From: Hordeum vulgare subsp. vulgare
Lineage: Eukaryota > Streptophyta > Magnoliopsida > Poales > Poaceae
Direction of reading: 5' to 3'
Assembly: GCF_904849725.1 (NCBI RefSeq)
Contig: NC_058521.1
Coordinates: forward strand, 98,318,244-98,382,243
Length of the DNA: 64,000 nucleotides
In this document: in pieces, positions 42,701-53,667 of the stretch
How the letters are laid out: the number at the start of each line of letters is the position of its first letter
How positions within the stretch are numbered: position 1 is the stretch's first letter
Notes under the pieces: model-generated
Database searches by the model: none
Seen by the model: the letters and a program-made list of their open reading frames with translations, nothing else
What the model was told of the DNA's origin: nothing
Made by a program: the position numbers and the translations under genes

Positions 42701-45062
42701 TGTGGGGACCCCGACTTACAAGTCGATATCGCCGATGATCGTGCTCAGTGATCCCAGAGATCAATGCTCACTGAACACACAAATACTGAATAATAAGAGT
42801 CTTACATCCGAGTACCGAATCATTACATCACATGACCGAATGGTCAAGTTCACAACGTTGGGCCTAAGGCCAAATCATATTGATACATCTAATAGCGGAA
42901 ATCATAGGGGCTAAGCGGGTGCCCATGCCATCCAGCCTACACCGACATGCATTCTGACTCGGAAGCGTCCTAGTTCGCAAGGGCTTCTCCGAATACGTAC
43001 TCATCTCCATACTCCGGTCCTTCCATGTCTGGTCAATAATATAACCAGTGGCAAGCCAATGAGTACTTTTGAATGTACTCGCAAACAGCGCATGGTATGA
43101 TCAATGAAAGTGAAGGATAACAATATCATGCATCTTTGGTGTAACTCGTCTTGGTGGAATGATCATGAATATGCATCAAGTTAAGGAATTACTTTTGAAG
43201 AACATGTTACAGATATCAATATATCTGTCAAGGGTTGAACCATCCGGGTTCACCATATATGCCATGTCACCAAACTTGGTCATATCATTACTTCCATAAA
43301 TAACACCTTTTTATCACCACTCACACACGCTTGGTTTATGCGGAAACAACTGGACGTAGTTTAAGCAGGATTACCCAACTGTCCTTGACCGTGGACACGA
43401 CTATTCGAATAGTTTTACACTCTGCAGAGGTAGTACGCTGGACCCACGAGATCCGGGAAACTTCCATGTCATCCACGACTAGCGGTATATAATATACCTG
43501 AGGTAAGTACCCGATCAATGCCTTTCCCCTGACGATACTAGACAAAGAGGTCCACTCGATTGGTACCCAGCCCACATGTTGTACGTCTTATGAGCACCAA
43601 CTCTAGACAGTATCAACCATGCGGGGACCAACGGTGTGCCTAGAACTCACAAAAATGGCATAGTCGTCCTACCTGGCACGACCCCATCACGAGAGTGACC
43701 ACACATCACTCCCGCGACTAGTAATGTGGTTCTTTGCTTGCACCGACCTGAGTAATCAACATGGGCCCGTCCCATAAGGGGTAATATGGTCGTACTGGTA
43801 GGGTTGGGATGGTCGACACATCATAAATCTAATCCCACTTTCGAAACCATACTCACTCAAAATACCCGGTGCACCACTTCACCAAAAGTGGCCACCTAAC
43901 TCATCATCACGCTCGGGCCTTAGTGGCACCCGATGTTTTTTCATAAACTCATGGATTCATACCAACAACATGCTCAAGCTATTTACTCTAGCATTACTTG
44001 TCAACATGATAATAGCGTGATCCTCAAAAGGGTAGGATCAAGCTCAATGCATGCATGTGCTCCGGAGGAGCCATCGGTAACATCATTTCAAATGATTTAC
44101 CGGCACTTATGATAATATGCAACGGAAATACTTGCTATTTTAACATGCAATACAAGATATGCTCAGTCATGGTCAAAGGGCTGCTTGCCTTGGTCTGCTA
44201 GGTATCCACGGTCTTCGAGGTCTTCCGCTCCGATTCCCTTGTCACACGGATTTTCTATTGTCGTAAAAAGAATAAATAAGAAATAGCTCACTCAAAAACA
44301 GATCGCAAAGTTATTTTAAAAATGTTCTATATTACTCATAAATCTAAGATGTTATTTTGAAAAATATTTGCCTCTCTTTCTATTGAAGGAACATTTTTAA
44401 AATCAACCAAACAGAAGCAAAATAATTCTAATTTAGTCCTTTTATTATTGTAACACAGAATAGTTATCTAAAAATTTATCCATTGGTCTCATTAAATACT
44501 ACACATTTTTAGAAGAATAACAGTGGAAAAATTATATTTACACTGGTTAAATATTTTTATAAAAATCTTTGAAATCAGAATTTAAAAATAAAGAAAAACG
44601 GGCTAAGTCCCTCGCCTGGCTTGACCCGGAACTGGGCCGGCCCAAGGCCAGCCGACAGCCTGCCCAGGCGCACGCGCCGTCAGGTTTGAACCTGACGTGC
44701 GGGGCCCTACGGTCAGCGGCTGCGGGCAGCGCGGGGGAGGAGGCTGGGCCACCGACAAGTGGGGCACACTTGTCGGGGTCGTCTCCTACCTCTGGCCAGA
44801 GAGGAGGAGGGGCATGCCGGCGAGGCTGTTGACGTCCTCAAGCCCCAACAAGGACAGAAAATGGGCTCAGCATGACGCCGCCTACCTGCTGGTGGTCGGA
44901 ACAGCGATGGAGATGCAAGGGTTCGCCGGCGACGAGGAGGCCGCGGCGGAGGAGTTTCGGGAGGTGGTCGAGGAGGTAGCTAGGGGCACGGAAATGCTCG
45001 GGGAAGTTGGGGGGAAAGCTTCCTGGGGTCGAGGGGTTCAGTTTGGTGGGTCGAGGGATGCA
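42701..45062 (-). repeat. Element C 5' LTR, truncated
   Basis: Matches 2160-4516 of the 3' LTR at about 95% by eye. Similarity ends abruptly after GGGATGCA at 45062, so about 1.76 kb of LTR, including its TGTCACACCC start, are missing. The next sequence belongs to element W. Confidence 0.88.
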
Positions 45063-45868
45063 ACCTAACAACACCCTATCAGAAGGTAGCTCAACAAAAA
45101 GCAACAAGACCAAACCCCCGGCAAGCCACTTTTTTTGGGGCTGACCGAGGGTGGGGGTAGGGGGGGGGGTTGGGAGAGACCCGACAGCCATCACGCCCGA
45201 CAGGACTCCTCCACATCTCCGCCGCTCCACCTCATCATGCTGGTTGTCAACATAAGCTAGGTGTCGAGCTGGCAGACGGGTATGTGGGAGCTTGTTAGAG
45301 GTCCGTGGCAACAACCAGGGGCCTTGGACAGCTTTAATCACACTCGTCCCGTGGTGTGGCAAGAGAATAAAAGGTAGCTGGGCGAACGACACAGAAGAAG
45401 AGGCAATCCTTGCCGGAAGACGTCACCAGCATGACACCTAGCTATGCATTTATTGCGCCTATCCTAATCCGTCAAGGTTAGGTATGCACAACTATAGTTC
45501 GTGTCAGCAGTTTTGGCAGCTATAGTAGCCACTGTTCGCTCTAACAAAATACCATTTTAGCCATTGTGGTATCCCCTTACACTATAAAAGGAGGTCCATG
45601 GCCACCTTCAGAAAGGTCGACTCTTGGTCCATTTGCACGCGTAGTTGCGCTCCTCGTGCATCCTTGCAAGGTTGTCGCGCTCCTGTACTTGGACACACAC
45701 ATAATCCCAGAACACAAGACAAGGGGTTCTACGCTTCCGAGCGGCCCGAACCTATCTAAAACCCTCTGAGTGCGCATGTGTTTTGCGATGCTCTTCTGTC
45801 CATACGTGACCCCGCTTGAACCACAAGCGACCACACTGCTCCCATAGATCATCATTTGTACCCCGACA
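45063..45868 (+). repeat. Element W LTR, 3' part
   Basis: Ends CCCCGACA at 45868. TATAAAAG at 45583-45590, in a CACTATAAAAGGAGG context, is a good LTR TATA box. The left 100-150 bp are G-rich and could come from a different source. Confidence 0.7.
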
Positions 45869-47886
45869 TTTTTGGCGTGCGACGTAGGGGGAAGAATCTC
45901 CTACGTGAATCTTCGTCAAATTTTGCGTGCCTTCAGCAGCATCTTCACCAACGCTCATGTTTCCCAAGAAGGCCAAGGGCACGACTGCGGCCGTCCCATC
46001 TTCGTGTAAGGCGCCATCGCTGGCGGGTACGGGCGACGTCGACACCGCATGGAGTTTGCGAACCGCAAACCGGACCCCATCGTTATGGCGTCCCAAGACG
46101 CGCGTGCAATGACATGTGCAACACCGGTACTATAGCAACTACGGTGGCGATGGGACTTCCACCGCACACTTTGCAAGATAACCACAACCAACACCCGTGC
46201 AACAATGACCCCAGGCGATGCGCGAACAAGACCCCGTGCGCCATTCTCAGGGCGCATAGGGCAAAGATCAATGTCAACCTCCGAAAAAATCGTGCACCAT
46301 CACACAGGACGGAGGACCGTTCCTCCTGGCACAGTCAGGAGTAGAAGCGTCACCATTGCCTCACACCGTTCCATGCCAAAAACCACGAAGGAAGCCCTAG
46401 CACGGGCCCAACTTTTGATGAACTTACCGCCTGTATAGGAGAAGATAAGAGATTGGAGGACGACAATATAGAGCCTGCTGAACTTCGTGAACCACGACAA
46501 GACAAAGATGGCGGGTCCGTCACAAGCGCACTACACAACTCCAATAGGTGCCGGATGCAAGGCTGGCAGGGTACCCACGATGTAGTCGCCCCCGCAATGG
46601 CAGCAACCGTCCCGCCGGTCCGACGCACAAGACGAATATCCTATGCCTCAACGGACCCGCGGCAGAAAAAAGACCAACAACGGGTTTTCAAGGACAGACG
46701 GAAGGAGGATGCACGCATCACCATCGAGCAACTGCGCGACATGCGTTGCCAATCAAACGAGCATGCAGATCCAGCTGTTGATGAGCCTGCGCTTGGGGTT
46801 CCTAGCAGGATGCCTTACAAGGTAGGTTGCCCCACATTCACCCATGAGCCGCCGCATGTTCACCAGCCCTCCAGTCATCCCTTCAAGCCTGAGCTGTTGG
46901 ACAAATATGATGGCACGATCGCCGTGCACGCTGTCGAGAGAAGAGATGAGAAGATGTTCGCCAATTAGTTCCCGTGCTCAAGCCTAATGTGAGAAGTTGG
47001 TTGATGAAATTTCCGGAGAGATCCATTTTCTCTTCGGCTGATTTGTGTAATTAGTTCGTTGGTGCATACCATGGGGGTCACAACTCCCAGGGCAGCCCAG
47101 CGACCTGCATGTACTTCCCCAGAGGGATGGCGAATCCCTTCACAAGTATATCCAAAGATTGTGCCATGTGCAACACAACATCCCTAACATCCATCCGGCT
47201 GTAGTGATTGCCGCGTTCCACATGAATGTGAGCAATCGACGGATGCACAAAGAGATGAGCATCAACAAGGTGCGACATGTTGCTGAACTATATACTATGG
47301 CTGATAGATGTGCTCATGCTGAGGAAGGAAGGAAACTCTCATGGGAGGACGATGGCACGGAGGTAGACTCCAATGATGAGAACGCACCCGCCTCCAAGGA
47401 CTAGAAATGCATTCAGAAGCGCAAGGGTAAGGCAGTCATGGTTGTGGAAGGTTCCGGAAAGTCTAGTGCCGTCGAGAAGGCTATGTCCGAGGGGCCGGAC
47501 AAGGAATCTGCCGCATGCTCTGGAGACGATGAAGCCGTGTTAGGGGAGAAGACCGGTAGGCCATACTGCAAGATCCACCTCACCAAGGGCCACGACATCA
47601 CCAAGTGCTGCCAAGTAGGCCAGCTCACTGAAAGGCAGTAGCAAGATGTGCGGCAAGGATAAGGGCCAGAACATTCGACGAAGTTCACACAAGAAGAACC
47701 GCAGTGGCCATCCCGGTCGCCACGACAAGGCCAAGAAGCAAAAGGACAAGCGTGCTAGGGGTCGCAACAAGAAGTAAGATGAAGAGGATGGTGATGAACG
47801 TGAGGATGAAGAATGATCAGAAGTCTCGGAGTTCCAGAGGGCAGTGGACACCCTGTTTCTTGATGGAAGCGCATCTTTGGACTTCT
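45869..47886 (+). pseudogene. Element W gag (decayed)
   Basis: Scattered frames with Tat/Retand-type Gag text: FKPELLDKYDGT, FHMNVSNRRMHKEMSINKVRHVAELYTMADRCAHAEEGRKL, KRKGKAVMVVEGSGK and the zinc-knuckle-like YCKIHLTKGHDITKC (C-x3-H-x4-H-x4-C, typical of Tat Gags). Many stops and shifts. The preceding 46000-46450 part is the Gag N-terminal or leader and shows no clear motif. Confidence 0.75.
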
Positions 47887-49598
47887 TGTTAGGGATCGTA
47901 ATAATTTCAAAAAAATTCCTACGCCATACAAGTATGTATCTACGGAGAAACCAACAATAAGTGAAGTAGTAGAGCATCTTCATACCTCTGAAGATTGCTA
48001 AGCGGAAGCATTACTATGAACGCGGTTGATGGAGTCGTACTCGCAGTGATTCAGATCGCGGTGGATTCCGATCTATGTGCCGAATCACGACACCTTCTCG
48101 TTCAACACACGTTCATTCCAGTGAAGTTTCCTCCTTCTTGATCCAGCAAGGAGAGAGGAGAAGTTGAGGGAGAGATCCGGCAACACGGCGTCATGGTGGC
48201 GGTGGAGCTATGTGGTTCTCCGGCAGGGCTTCGCCAAGCGCTGCGGAGGAGGAAGAAGAGAGAGGTAGGGCTGCGCCTTGGGAGAGATCAATTGTGTGTC
48301 TCAAAAGGGCCAAAATCTCAAGTATATATAGGAGGAGGGATAGGGTGGGCTGCCTCGGCCGAGCTAGGGAGGAGTCCACCTCCCAAAAGGGAGGTGGATT
48401 CCTTCCTTTTAAACCCCTTTTGCCTTATATCCTTTATACCTAGCCACATGGGCCTTTAGGGAAGGCCTTGGCCAGCCCAATAAGGGCTGGTCCACCTTCT
48501 CTAACAGCCCATGAACTCCTTTGGTCGCCACACCCCTCTCGGGGGTCCTCCGGCACCCTCCCGACACTCCCGGTACACTACCGTTGAGCCCGAAACTTTT
48601 CCGGTGACCAAAACAGGACTTCCTGTATATCAATATTTACCAATGGACCATTCAGGAGCTCCTCGTGACGTCAACGATCTCATATGGGACTCCAAGCAAC
48701 ATTCGGTAACCACATAATATTGCCCTTACAACTCTAGCATCATCGAACCGTAAGTGTGTAGACTCTACGGGTTCAGGAGACATGCAAACATGACCGAGAC
48801 ATCTCTCCGACCAATAAACAACAGCGGGATCTGGATATCCATGTTGGTTTCCACATGTTCCACGATGATCTCATCGGATGAACCACGATGTCAAGGATTC
48901 AATCAATCCCGTATGCAATTCCCTTTGTCTACCCGTATGATACTTGCCCGAGATTTGATCGTCGGTATCCATATACCTTGTTCAATCTTGTTACCGGCAA
49001 GTCTCTTTACTCGTTCTGTAACACATCATCCCGTGACTAACTCCTTAGTCACAGTGAGCTCAATATGATGATGGATTACCGAGTGGGCCCTGAGATACCT
49101 CTCCGTCACACGGAGTGACATATCCCAGTCTCGATTCGTGCAACCCAAGAGACACTTTCGGAGATAGTCGTAGTGCACCTTTATAATCACCCAGTTACGT
49201 TGTGACATTTGATACACTCAAAGCACTCCTACGGTATCCGAGAGTTGCACAATCTCATGGTCTAAGGAATGATACTTGACATTAGAAAAGCTTTAGCAGA
49301 CGAACAACACGATCTAGTGCTACGCTTAGGATTGGGTCTTGTCCATCACATCATTCCCCAATGATATGATCCCATTATCAACGACATCCAATGTCCATGA
49401 TCAGGAAACCATGATCATCTATTGATCAACGAGCTAGCCAACTAGAGGCTCACTAGGGACATATTGTGATACATATATTCACACATGTATTACGGTTTCC
49501 GGTTAGTACAATTATAGCATGAATAACAGACAATTATCATGAACTAGAAAATATAATAATAACTACTTTATTGTTGCCTCTAGGGCATATTTCCAACG
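47887..49598 (-). repeat. Angela 3' LTR (complete)
   Basis: About 1.71 kb. The minus strand starts CGTTGGAAATATGCCC (usual first base T) at 49598 and ends CGATCCCTAACA at 47887. The 5' copy starts at 62740. The first 1261 bp (plus strand) of both are clearly alignable. Confidence 0.92.
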
Positions 49599-49612
49599 GT
49601 CTCCCACTTGCA
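49599..49612 (-). other. Angela polypurine tract
   Basis: The minus strand reads CAAGTGGGAGAC just before the 3' LTR, as in BARE elements. Confidence 0.85.
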
Positions 49613-49758
49613 CTAGAGTCAATAATCTAGTTACATTGTGATGAATCGAACACCCATAGAGTTCTAGTGTGATCATGTTTTGCCCGTGGAAGAGCTTTAG
49701 TCAACGGGTCTGCAACATTCAGATCCGTGTGTACTTTACAAATATCTATATCTCCATC

Positions 49759-51017
49759 CTAGATGTATCCACGAATGGAGTTGAAGCAACGCTTGATGTG
49801 CTTGGTCTTATTGTGAAACCTGGGCTCCTTTGCGATGACAACATCTCCGGTGTTGTCACAGAACAGAGTCATCAGGCCCGACGCACTTGGAATCACTCCT
49901 AGGTCGGTGATGAACCCCTTCATGCAGACTCCTTCCTGTGCTGCTTCCGAAGCAGCTATGTACTCCGCTTCACATGTAGATGCTGCCACGAAGCTTTTCT
50001 TGCAACTGCACCAACTAACTGCCCCATCAATCAAAATGTACGCATATCCGGTTTGTGACTTGGAGTCATCTGGATTTGTGTCGAAGCTAGCATCAACGTA
50101 ACCCTTTACGACAAGCTCTTCGGCACCTCCATAAACGAGAAACATATCTTTAGTCCTTTTCAGGTACTTAAGGATGTTCGTGACCGCTGCCCAGTGATTC
50201 ACTCCTGGATCGCTCTGGTAGCTCCCTATCAAACTTATGGCAAGGTTCACTTCAGGTCTGGTACATAGCATGGCATACATGATAGAGCCTATGGCTGAAG
50301 CATAGGGGACGGTACTCATCTATTCTCTATCTTCCGCCGTGGTTGGTTGTTGAGTCGCACTCAACCTCACACCTTGTAATACAGGCAAGAACCCCTTCCT
50401 AGCATTTTCCATATTGAACTTCTTCAATATCTTGTCAAGGTATGTGCTTTGTGAAAGACCAATGAGGTGTCTTGATCTATCTCTTAAAATCTTGATGCCT
50501 AATATGTAAGCAGCTTCTCCAAGGTCCTTCATTGGAAAACTCTTATTCAAATAGGCCTTTATCCTTTCCAATAGTTCTATATCATTTCCCATAAACAATA
50601 TGCCACCGACATATAATATGAGAAATGCTACAGAGCTCCCACTCGCTTTCAAGTAAATACATGCTTCTCGATAAGTCTGTACGAACCCATACGCTTTGAT
50701 CACCTCATCAAAGCGAATGTTCCAACTCTGAGATGCTTGCACCAACCCATAGATGGAGCGCTGGAGCTTTCATACCTTTTTAGCATTTCTAGGATCGACA
50801 AAACCTTCCGTATGTATCATAGACAATTCTTCATTAAGAATACCGTTTAGGAATGCTGTTTTGACATGCATTTGACAAATTTTATAATCATAGAATGCGG
50901 CAATTGCTAACATGATTCAGACCGACTTTAGCATCGCTGCGGGCGAGAAGGTCTCATCGTAGCCAATCCCTTGAACTTGTCGATAACCCTTAGCGACAAG
51001 TCGAGCCTTATAGATGG
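49759..51017 (-). pseudogene. Angela reverse transcriptase (C-terminal part) and RNase H
   Basis: Copia RT/RNase H. From right to left: residues following ARLVAKGYRQVQGIGY (50930-51010), a damaged stretch, then VQASQSWNIRFDEVIKAYGF, FLILYVGGILFMGND, FPMKDLGEAAYILGIKI and, after a stop at 50320, YASAIGSIMYAMLCTRPEV, YVDASFDTNPDDSKSQTGY, STCEAEYIAASEAA and FCDNTGDVVIAKEPRFHNKTKHI. The catalytic YVDD of RT is YVGG (codons at 50602-50607), both Asp lost. The domain is interrupted at 51018 by Z and resumes at 57844. Confidence 0.9.
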
Positions 51018-51875
51018 TGTTGGATTTCGGGCTCCGCAAAACCCTAAAGATTCGAAATCAGGGGCGTGTACGAAGATCTCTCCCTGCTTAACCTTGCCTA
51101 GCTCGCTGCTCGATGGGAACGACGAATGACTCACTCGATGGTGAGAGGAACACATAACACACCAGTTTACCTAGGTTCGGGCCGCTGCGAAGCATAAAAC
51201 CCTACTCCTGCTTTGGTGGATTGCCTCTCGAGGAGGTTGGTGGATGAACTAGTACACGTCTCAAGAGCCTCCGAAGGCTGGGTTGCTTTCTGTGTTGCTC
51301 TAGGGTCAGAATGAACCGATCCCTCTACTAAGTATCCTACCCTCTCTATTTATAGTGGAGGCCCGGGTCCTCTTCCCTCATCGTTTCAGCGGGAAGGGAT
51401 CCCACAATGGCCAATTTCAAAGGGGGACAAGGGAACATGCTTCCCCTGTCAAAAGTGGTCTTCGCATGCATAGTAGCTGCCAACGCTGCAGGGGTGGGCA
51501 CATGGATGACGTTCGTCCTGTCGGCAGGCGGCCATGGTCTTATTGCACCAGAAGGGAAACCTTTAGAAGACGCCTTGGGAACCAGCGTTCATCTTTGCCC
51601 TCTTTGCACCAAAGGGGGAACCACACCGCATGCTGTGTGTTGCTGGCCTGTCCTCCCTCTACGTAAGCCTTGACTCCTCAAGTTGGGCCTCGCCTTGGAA
51701 TATCCACCGCTCCGGAGGGGTCCTGAGGAGGCCCCCTGCGGGTCTTGATGCCACTCCTCCTCGCGAGGGCCTTGTCCTAGGTGGTGCCGTGTCAGTTGAC
51801 TTATGTCGATGAAGTGGGCCAGCCCTGGGCCGCAGGCAGGAAGGTCTGGGTACCCCCATTCCCAGAACGCCGACA
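51018..51875 (-). repeat. Element Z 3' LTR
   Basis: 858 bp. TATAAATAG on the minus strand at 51346-51354. About 90-93% identical by eye to the other LTR. Next to it (51876-51890) the minus strand reads CCCGGGGGATAC, a purine-rich candidate for the polypurine tract. Confidence 0.85.
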
Positions 51876-52226
51876 GTATCCCCCGGGCCCAAGGCGCGCT
51901 TGGGTTGGCTTCTCGGCGAAGCCTTGAGGGCGGCTTGTAGCATCGCGGGCCCCATTTGCATGTGGGCCAGGCGGCACACGTGTCCTGTAGCAGCGCGGTG
52001 ATGCTCTCGCTCCTCGAGGCGCCCGGGTTGCGCCAGGTCATGATGGCACGCCGTGATTGCTCATTGAATGGCGGTGCGGCCTGATCACACCCAACGACCC
52101 TCGTGGACGTGACCGCTCGGTGGACAGGTGAGGCGACGTGGGCGGCAACGCTCCCGTCGGCCCACCTCGCGACCCTTGCGGGGCGCGCGACGGTTGGTGA
52201 CCGTGACGACGTGTGGCTGGCCCGCC

Positions 52227-52232
52227 TATAAC
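52227..52232 (+). promoter_or_regulatory. Candidate TATA box of the antisense ORF in Z
   Basis: TATAAC in the context CCGCCTATAACTTCG, 105 bp upstream of the proposed ATG at 52337. Suggestive only. Confidence 0.4.
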
Positions 52233-52336
52233 TTCGACCAGCCCCCATGAGGGGGAGGCACCCCAACCTCGAGCTTCTTCTCTGCTTCCTGTGCTTGCCG
52301 CAAGAAAACTTCTTCTCCCCTTCGCTCTTTGTCTTC

Positions 52337-53199
52337 ATGGCGTCTCCCAGAGACGGTTCTGGCCAAGGGAAGCGTGCGGCGCCTCCTGCGCTTTCGTCCG
52401 CCCCCGGAGGCAGCAACAGGTGGCCCTCGGGGCCTCCCAGCATCCGTCACCACTGGGCTATGGCTGGCGAGTAAGTCCCTTGTTGCGTCTCCTTTACTTG
52501 TTGCTTTATCTGCTGCTTGGTGGTTGATCTTCCTTCTTCTCCAGTGCGCCCTCCTCTAAGAAGCCCAAGCTTGGAGAGCTTCAAGAGGAGGTGGAGGGGT
52601 TGCGGGCCCAGCTTGGGAGCGCCGAGTCCGCTCTTCATGCCACCCGCTAAGGCGAGGCGGAGGCCAAGGCGGAGCTGGCGTCGCTGCAGCAGCAGGTCAA
52701 GGAGGCGACCAACACCGTGCAGGCCGCTCAGGACGAGGCGTCATACGCATCGCTGCTCGCATCCTAGCACGCCAAGCAATTCGCGGACATCGCCGGCCGG
52801 GCGGCCGCCACGACGCGCCGATTTGCGGGGGAGACCCCGACGCTGCCTAACGTGAGGAGCGATGGGGGCTACCTCGCCTTCATTCACAGGGTGGTGGAGG
52901 AGCTCGAGGTTGGCGTCTCCCGCATGGAGGAGGATAGTGCGTCCAGCGCGCGCGAGCTTCTGGGCCTTGCCCTGACGCTTGTCTTCTCCAACCTGCGCCG
53001 CCTTGTTCTGGAGCTTGACCTCCGACGCGTCGTCGAGCCGGGGCCTGTTGAGTCCCGCCGTCTTCTCCAGGATGAAGTCCACCCACATGTGGACGCCCTG
53101 GTGGAGCGGTACGTCCAGGTGTCCGCCTCGAACGAGGAGGGGAGTCCCGACGCCGAGCCTGCAGGCGCCATGGGTTACATCGGCAACCCCTCCCCTTAG
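52337..53199 (+). pseudogene. Antisense ORF of element Z, probably spliced
   Basis: Runs opposite to the element. Exon 1 from ATG at 52337 (MASPRDGSGQGKR) to 52470, a 74-bp intron 52471-52544 (GTAAGT ... TTCTCCAG), exon 2 to TAG at 53197-53199. Across the splice the frame continues MAGDAPSSKKPKLGELQEEV into a coiled-coil stretch (EELQEEVEGLRAQLGSAESAL, ASLQQQVKEATNTVQAA) and a C-terminal part GGYLAFIHRVVEELEVGVSRM and LVFSNLRRL. Such C-termini occur in plant gypsy-associated proteins (Pfam Transposase_28-like, from memory). Two stops interrupt exon 2 (52648-52650, 52765-52767). Antisense ORFs near the 3' LTR are known in Tat-lineage elements such as maize Grande. Confidence 0.62.
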
Positions 53200-53667
53200 G
53201 TGTCCCTAGCTTCTGTCTCCTTCCCCTATAACGATGGATCAAGAACTCTGCCCTGCTAGGCGTTAAACTTTTGTTGTTATTACCTTTACCGTTCTCCTTT
53301 TCCCTTTGCTCCTGAATTGATGGCTTGCTCGTTAGTGGTCATTGTGGCTCGACTTCCTTGCTTAGGGCCCGTCGCTGCTCCAACTGTGGCTCGGGGCGAC
53401 GGGGATGCGAGATTGCCATCCTGAGGCACCTCTCGTGTCGCCGCGTGCTTGGCTGATGACCTCGTTCTTTGCTACAGTCGAATCCTTAGGCTATGCATCC
53501 CTTCTTTAGTGCACATGTTTTTAATTCATTGTTAGTTTGTCGTGAAGCGAGAGGATCCCAGTCTGGGCCTGCGGGGTACTTAGCTTGGGGGTTTGCGCTA
53601 GTTTCTTGCATAGTCCCTCCTGAATAGCTCCTGTTCTGTAGGTGGGATGGGGTGAAGACCCTTTCGG
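53200..53667. other. Spacer in element Z
   Basis: Non-coding sequence after the antisense ORF, probably including its 3' UTR. No motif recognised. Confidence 0.5.

Larger units (their letters stand above)
2160..45062 (-). mobile_element. Element C: chromovirus-like (Tekay/Del) gypsy LTR retrotransposon, heavily interrupted
   Basis: One Ty3/gypsy element on the minus strand. In plus-strand order: 3' LTR (2160-6280), polypurine tract, integrase, RNase H, [CACTA insertion], reverse transcriptase, protease, gag, [X/Y/E1 nest], gag N-terminal part, initiator-Met primer site and truncated 5' LTR (42701-45062). The two LTR inner ends match (TGTAGGGACCCCGAC and TGTGGGGACCCCGAC), and the shared LTR halves look about 95% identical by eye. 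Domain order PR-RT-RH-IN is that of gypsy elements, and integrase and C-terminal motifs resemble the Tekay/Del chromovirus lineage. Without its insertions the element would be roughly 11-12 kb as preserved. Every domain is damaged. Confidence 0.85.
45063..47886 (+). mobile_element. Element W: Tat-lineage gypsy element, 5' fragment
   Basis: Plus-strand fragment: the 3' part of an LTR, a primer-site region (TTTGGCGTGCGACGTAGGGGG, 45871-45891) of the kind seen in Tat-type elements, and a decayed gag. It is cut at 47887 by the Angela element; any continuation lies beyond the window. No start of its LTR was found at the left junction. Confidence 0.7.

Noticed and set aside
45856..46344. 162-codon basic plus-strand ORF after the W LTR
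   Set aside because: Overlaps two other frames, is rich in Arg/His from GC composition, and shows no Gag motif; kept only as part of the decayed gag/leader.
51589..52443. 284-codon minus-strand ORF at the edge of Z
   Set aside because: It crosses the LTR boundary and overlaps the antisense exon; no Gag or Pol motif, and its content comes from GC-rich composition.
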